A stretch of DNA of 64,000 nucleotides from an uncultured Erythrobacter sp. (GTDB lineage Bacteria; Pseudomonadota; Alphaproteobacteria; Sphingomonadales; Sphingomonadaceae). Shown piece by piece: positions 60,890-64,000 of this stretch. The stretch spans positions 620,001-684,000 of the forward strand of contig NZ_OY284433.1 of assembly GCF_958304185.1 (NCBI RefSeq), given 5' to 3'. Under the pieces are notes generated by a model. That model was not told the origin of the DNA. It saw only the letters and a list, made by a program, of their open reading frames with translations, and made no database searches. A program made the position numbers and the translations under genes. Position 1 is the stretch's first letter. Every line of letters begins with the position of its first letter.

Positions 60890-61418
60890 GATGACGTCTC
60901 GCTATAACCTGCCTGCTCGGCTGCTGCATTGGATAGTGGCAGTGCTCGTGCTTGCCCAATTCTTTCTTGGCTTTGCCGCAGACCAGGCAGACGGCAGGGC
61001 AGCAGAGGCGCTCGTCGACAGGCATGTTCAGCTCGGACTGCTGATCCTTTCGCTGATGTTGGTGAGACTATTGTGGCGATCCATCAAGTCTCCCACATGC
61101 CCTCCGCAAGAGGACCCGCGGTGGCAGCGCTGGCTGGCGAAAGTCGTCCATCATCTGATCTACGCGCTGATTATCATCATCCCTGTCAGCGGTTACGTTC
61201 TATGGGCATGGATGGGCCAGCCCTTGGACTGGTTCGGGATTTATTCCATACCCATCCTGTTCGAGGGCGGAGATGACGAAACGTGGCGATCCGTGGCGGG
61301 ATATACGCACTATTTCGCAGGCTTTGGCCTAATCGCGCTTGTGGCCGTCCACGTCTGCGCGGCGCTATGGCATCAGTTTGTCAAGCGCGATGGCTTAATC
61401 ACAGACCGCATGATGTGA
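60888..61418 (+). CDS. Cytochrome b561 family protein
   Basis: A 176-residue membrane protein with four helices. Heme-binding His are visible in ARLLHWIVA, DRHVQLG, VVHHLIYAL and YTHYFAGF to VAVHVCAALWH, as in cytochrome b561. It would shuttle electrons between quinols and periplasmic partners. Two ATG codons stand in series (60888 and 60891), preceded by AAAGGACC. The intradiol-like gene starts on the other strand over the same bases. Confidence 0.82.
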   Translation: MMTSRYNLPARLLHWIVAVLVLAQFFLGFAADQADGRAAEALVDRHVQLGLLILSLMLVRLLWRSIKSPTCPPQEDPRWQRWLAKVVHHLIYALIIIIPVSGYVLWAWMGQPLDWFGIYSIPILFEGGDDETWRSVAGYTHYFAGFGLIALVAVHVCAALWHQFVKRDGLITDRMM

Positions 61419-61490
61419 CGTCGAGGCGGCGCATACCCGTGTGAACCGCATGTGGGGGAGAATTCGACCTTCGCCTTTCCACCCACGACC

Positions 61491-61591
61491 GGCCATGAGC
61501 GAGGCTGATGCGCGATCCTGATACCTGCCGGTCAGCTTCGGTGGGTTTTTCGCCAGCAGCCGACATTCTGAAATCGACCCCTATCCGGACA
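61491..61591 (+). repeat. Dispersed intergenic repeat, copy 4
   Basis: It begins GGCCATGAGC and has CTGATGCGCGATCC, as in copy 1, then a degenerate core and ATCGACCCCTATCCGGACAT. It fills part of the 230-bp gap before the SMI1-like gene. Confidence 0.6.
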
Positions 61592-61648
61592 TCAGCTGGG
61601 CTGTGGTCTTTGTTTCTTTGTTTACGTCTCCACTGATAATTTATCGGC

Positions 61649-62398
61649 ATGGAAACGATCACTGAAGAACTGCTTTCCCGAATCGCCGAGCGCGCGAGAG
61701 ACCCGAAACGTCGCTACATGCTGGCTTCTGAAGATGAAGCGCGGATCGAGCTGCCGCTTGATGAGATCGAGCGTCGTGAGGAAGAGTGGACTCGGAGGAA
61801 CTTCATCCGATCAGCCGCTATCATGGGCCGGGACATGCCTGCTGAGGACATCGAGCGCTACATGCACGAGTGGCGCACCAGTCGTGATACCATCCGCGAA
61901 GAAATGGATGCCCAGATGCGGGCCTGGGGCCAAAGGCTCCCCACTACGAGGTCCCTTATCGAAACCGACGATGCATTTCGTGTGTCGTCCGATCCCCCCG
62001 GTGCGAAGCCCTTGCAACTTCCGCCCTCTGAAAGCGACTGGGAAGCGCTGGATAATGTTGTCGGGCGGTCCGTTCCGGAAGATCTGAGGCGCCTCTATTC
62101 GATTTCAGACGGTGGCTTTGGTCCTGGATTCTATGGCCTCAATTCGGTGCAGCTCATTACAGCCGGTTGCGATGATTTCCGTCGTCGGGGACCAGACTAT
62201 TGCAACTCGATTTCATACCCCCCGAGCTTTATCCCTTTGGCGGGCGAGACCCTCGATTATCACTATGACTTGGATACCGGCCGGATCATCTCAAGCAACG
62301 CACATTGGGAGAATGATGATCTGGATGTCGAAGATATTTATAATGTTGAATTCCAAAGCTTGGCCGCGTTGATGGAAGATTGGTTGGGGCGGTCATGA
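61649..62398 (+). CDS. SMI1/KNR4 family protein (possible immunity protein)
   Basis: A 249-residue protein. The C-terminal half matches SMI1/KNR4: PSESDWEALDNVVGRSVPEDLRRLYSISDGG, FIPLAGETLDYHYDLDTG, and LAALMEDWL. Bacterial members are commonly immunity proteins of polymorphic toxins. The N-terminal 110 residues are charged and helical. It overlaps the next gene by 4 bp, with no toxin in view. Sequence is lower in GC than the backbone. Confidence 0.75.
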   Translation: METITEELLSRIAERARDPKRRYMLASEDEARIELPLDEIERREEEWTRRNFIRSAAIMGRDMPAEDIERYMHEWRTSRDTIREEMDAQMRAWGQRLPTTRSLIETDDAFRVSSDPPGAKPLQLPPSESDWEALDNVVGRSVPEDLRRLYSISDGGFGPGFYGLNSVQLITAGCDDFRRRGPDYCNSISYPPSFIPLAGETLDYHYDLDTGRIISSNAHWENDDLDVEDIYNVEFQSLAALMEDWLGRS

Positions 62399-63153
62399 CG
62401 GGAGGCTTCGATTCTTACTCCTCGCTTGGAAGCGTCCTTGATGCCCGATTCCGGGGTCATTCCGATCGCAACTGGGAGGAATGGAGACAGCTGCATTACT
62501 ATGAGACGGCTGATCAGATCTCCAAAGATGCGGCGCGGGCGTGGGTCAACCGGCAGAAACTCAACTATCGAAGCATTTCCGACAAAAAGGCGTTGAGGCA
62601 CCTCATATCTGCCAACGTCAATCAAGCATTCCTCGAGGAGATAGGGAAGCTTTGCAATCTTCGGAGACTTGAGCTCGAATGGCCATTTCTCGGGACCGAC
62701 CTGACGCCGCTTCTCGCCCTTAGGCGGCTCGAGCATCTCAGCATCGACAGCCCTAGAAATCTTTCCGATTTCTCGCCGCTCTTGGCGCTGCCCTCGTTAA
62801 GAACGCTGCTGATTACCAATGCCAAGAGAATGACCAATGTCGAGTGGCTGAGCGGTGCGCATCATCTTGAGGTGATCGGCATCGAAGGTGCCATCGATAG
62901 TGAACCCGAGATCGAAAGTCTGGAGCCACTTGCGGGTCTCCGCTCTCTACGAGCATTCTTCGGGGTCTCGACGCGGCTTGCAGATAAACGACTGACGCCA
63001 TTGGCCCAATGTCCAGCGCTGGAATATGTCAGCATCGCTCGGTGCGCCCCTCGTTCTGAGTTCGACATGCTGCATCATGCTCAGCCTAATCTTGTTTGCC
63101 ATTGGTTTGATGCCGAGGCTTGGGGAACGCTTGGCCTAAAGGCAGTTGGGTGA
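62395..63153 (+). CDS. Leucine-rich-repeat-like protein
   Basis: A 252-residue protein. Repeats of LxxLxxLxL style lie from about residue 75: LCNLRRLELEWPFLG, LRRLEHLSIDSPR, LPSLRTLLITNA, HHLEVIGIEGA. It starts in an ATGA overlap with the SMI1-like gene, so they are co-translated. LRR proteins bind other proteins. The pair may be an orphan immunity unit. Confidence 0.7.
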   Translation: MTGGFDSYSSLGSVLDARFRGHSDRNWEEWRQLHYYETADQISKDAARAWVNRQKLNYRSISDKKALRHLISANVNQAFLEEIGKLCNLRRLELEWPFLGTDLTPLLALRRLEHLSIDSPRNLSDFSPLLALPSLRTLLITNAKRMTNVEWLSGAHHLEVIGIEGAIDSEPEIESLEPLAGLRSLRAFFGVSTRLADKRLTPLAQCPALEYVSIARCAPRSEFDMLHHAQPNLVCHWFDAEAWGTLGLKAVG

Positions 63154-63556
63154 CCGAAAATTTGAGATTGTGTCGCCAGATCTAAGAGTGTCCGTTTCCC
63201 ACCCAATTGCGGTCATACGCACTGTCGTTCCGCGATCCTAATGTCGGAATGGCCGCTTCTGGTAGAACCAGACAGTTAATGGGATGGGATGGACTTGAAC
63301 AACCGCCTCTTGGTCTACAGCTGCAATTGCTGCTTGGCTGCCTCGCAGGCACTAAAGCGCACCAGAAATATTGGATCGTGCCGGTAAGCTCATTTTCTGC
63401 CGAGTTGCAGCGCGGATCCCTGCTCCATCGAATTATGGTCCGATGAAGGTCCAAGAGAGACCACTAAATCCCGCTCAAAGTGTGGGACTGAATGTGGTGC
63501 TCATTTCCAGAGAAGTAAAATTTCTCCTTTGCATTCAGTAATATAAGGGACTTGAC
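63154..63556. other. Noncoding right end of the island with repeat traces
   Basis: I see no gene in these 403 bp. About 63187-63248 contains GTGTCCGTTTCCCACCCA, also seen in part near 31909 (CTGTTTCCCACCCAT), a second motif of the dispersed repeats. The stretch ends at the tRNA. Confidence 0.5.
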
Positions 63557-63633
63557 TGGTAGCGGAGGAGGGACTCGAACCCCCGACACGCGGATTATGA
63601 TTCCGCTGCTCTAACCGGCTGAGCTACTCCGCC
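63557..63633 (-). tRNA. tRNA-Met (CAT), elongator type
   Basis: A 77-base gene with encoded CCA. The acceptor GGCGGAG pairs with CTCCGCT (one G-U pair), D arm AGCTCAGCCGG, anticodon stem GCGGA/TCCGC around the loop ATCATAA with anticodon CAT (63597-63599), and T loop TTCGAGT. The lack of a 1-72 mismatch marks it as elongator rather than initiator. The 3' end points towards the island and its last 14 bases recur at 27908. A tRNA-Ile with modified CAT is less likely. Confidence 0.92.
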
Positions 63634-63747
63634 CCATGGGCATCCGGCGGTGTTTCGCAGCCGGATTCGGCGCCGGGTGTCGGCCCGGGCGAGGCGGGCA
63701 CTTAGGGCGGGTGCGTTGCGGGGTCAAGCCCTGTTGGCGCGCTTGGC

Positions 63748-64000
63748 TCAGAGCCGTTCGCGGCCCCGGAAAGCGCACGTCTTGACCTGCTCCCACGGAC
63801 CGCCGCGATAGTGCCACAGCTCCAGCGCGGGAAAGGCGAAACGCCCCTTGGCGATCCATGGGGCAAGGTCGCGCGCAAGCGCCGCCTGAAGCGCCCGCGC
63901 CTCATCCTTGGTGACCTTGTTCTGGATCGTGATGTGCGGGCGCGGCTCGTGAAGGTCCTGCGACGTCAGGCTGCCGTGGAAATGTTCGGCAATCAGCGCG
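63748..64000 (-). CDS. 2'-5' RNA ligase/phosphodiesterase family protein (C-terminal part)
   Basis: The last 83 residues of a protein whose start lies beyond the right edge. HITIQN is one H-x-T/S motif of the LigT/ThpR family, after PRP; then LAPWIAKGRF and FPALELWHYRGGPWEQV. The family cleaves or joins 2',3'-cyclic or 2'-5' linked RNA ends. It is backbone beyond the tRNA. The N-terminal HxT motif cannot be checked here. Confidence 0.75.
   Translation of the reverse strand, partial: ALIAEHFHGSLTSQDLHEPRPHITIQNKVTKDEARALQAALARDLAPWIAKGRFAFPALELWHYRGGPWEQVKTCAFRGRERL

Noticed and set aside
1-64000. CRISPR arrays or cas genes
   Set aside because: No regularly spaced short repeats and no Cas motifs were seen.
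1-64000. Insertion sequences with DDE transposases
   Set aside because: No transposase was found; mobility genes are tyrosine recombinases and a relaxase.

Overview
The window looks like the chromosome of a high-GC alphaproteobacterium. Sphingomonadales, and probably the Erythrobacter/Porphyrobacter group, is the best guess: the TonB-dependent receptor, the MucR/Ros regulator and the Ti-type TraA/TraC/TraD genes all fit it. This placement is inferred from gene style only.

Left part (1-27.9 kb, chromosomal backbone). The first 17.8 kb reads as one catabolic block for D-amino-acid peptides and N-acyl-D-amino acids. It holds a Dpp/Opp-type ABC importer (substrate-binding protein, two ATPases, two permeases) joined by 1-4 bp overlaps to an S12 D-aminopeptidase-like enzyme and a CPBP membrane protein. 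It also holds an M55 (DppA-type) D-aminopeptidase, a Tat-exported S12 hydrolase, an N-acyl-D-amino-acid deacylase, and a forward operon of class V aminotransferase, SolA/MSOX-like flavin oxidase, AceE-like ThDP enzyme and Lrp regulator, followed by a Leu/Phe/Val-type dehydrogenase. A TetR gene lies in the middle, and three copies of a palindrome ACATAA-N5-TTATGT stand before the key transcription units. Two SDR genes, chrA, an Amj-type lipid II flippase, and a set suggestive of sulfur supply (TauE/SafE, TonB receptor, YezD-like protein, Rrf2 regulator) follow, then a secreted alpha/beta hydrolase and an FKBP lipoprotein.

Island (about 27.9-63.57 kb). A 14-bp copy of the 3' end of tRNA-Met lies at 27908-27921, beside a P4-type integrase; the intact tRNA-Met is at 63557-63633. 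In between lie Xis/AlpA-type regulators, ArdC, a second tyrosine recombinase, an Rrf2/cytochrome-b-like pair with a clear operator, a two-component system, a block of secreted hydrolases and unknown lipoproteins, an AraC regulator, an MNT-HEPN protein, and a Ti-type mobilisation module (traD, traC, a recognisable oriT, traA). No type IV secretion genes are in view, so the element looks mobilisable rather than self-transmissible. Divergent intergenic repeats of one family are scattered only through this part.

The most unusual cargo is at 50.8-58.7 kb. A 7TM-type histidine kinase and LuxR-type response regulator are divergent from a four-gene secretion operon: an 848-residue protein with a perfect MACPF (perforin) signature, a LamG-like protein, a basic Ala/Arg-rich protein with a 23-residue tandem repeat, and a lipoprotein with a C-terminal MliC lysozyme-inhibitor domain. 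I read it as an inducible, mobile pore-forming system. The right edge of the window (after the tRNA) returns to backbone with a partial 2'-5' RNA ligase-like gene.
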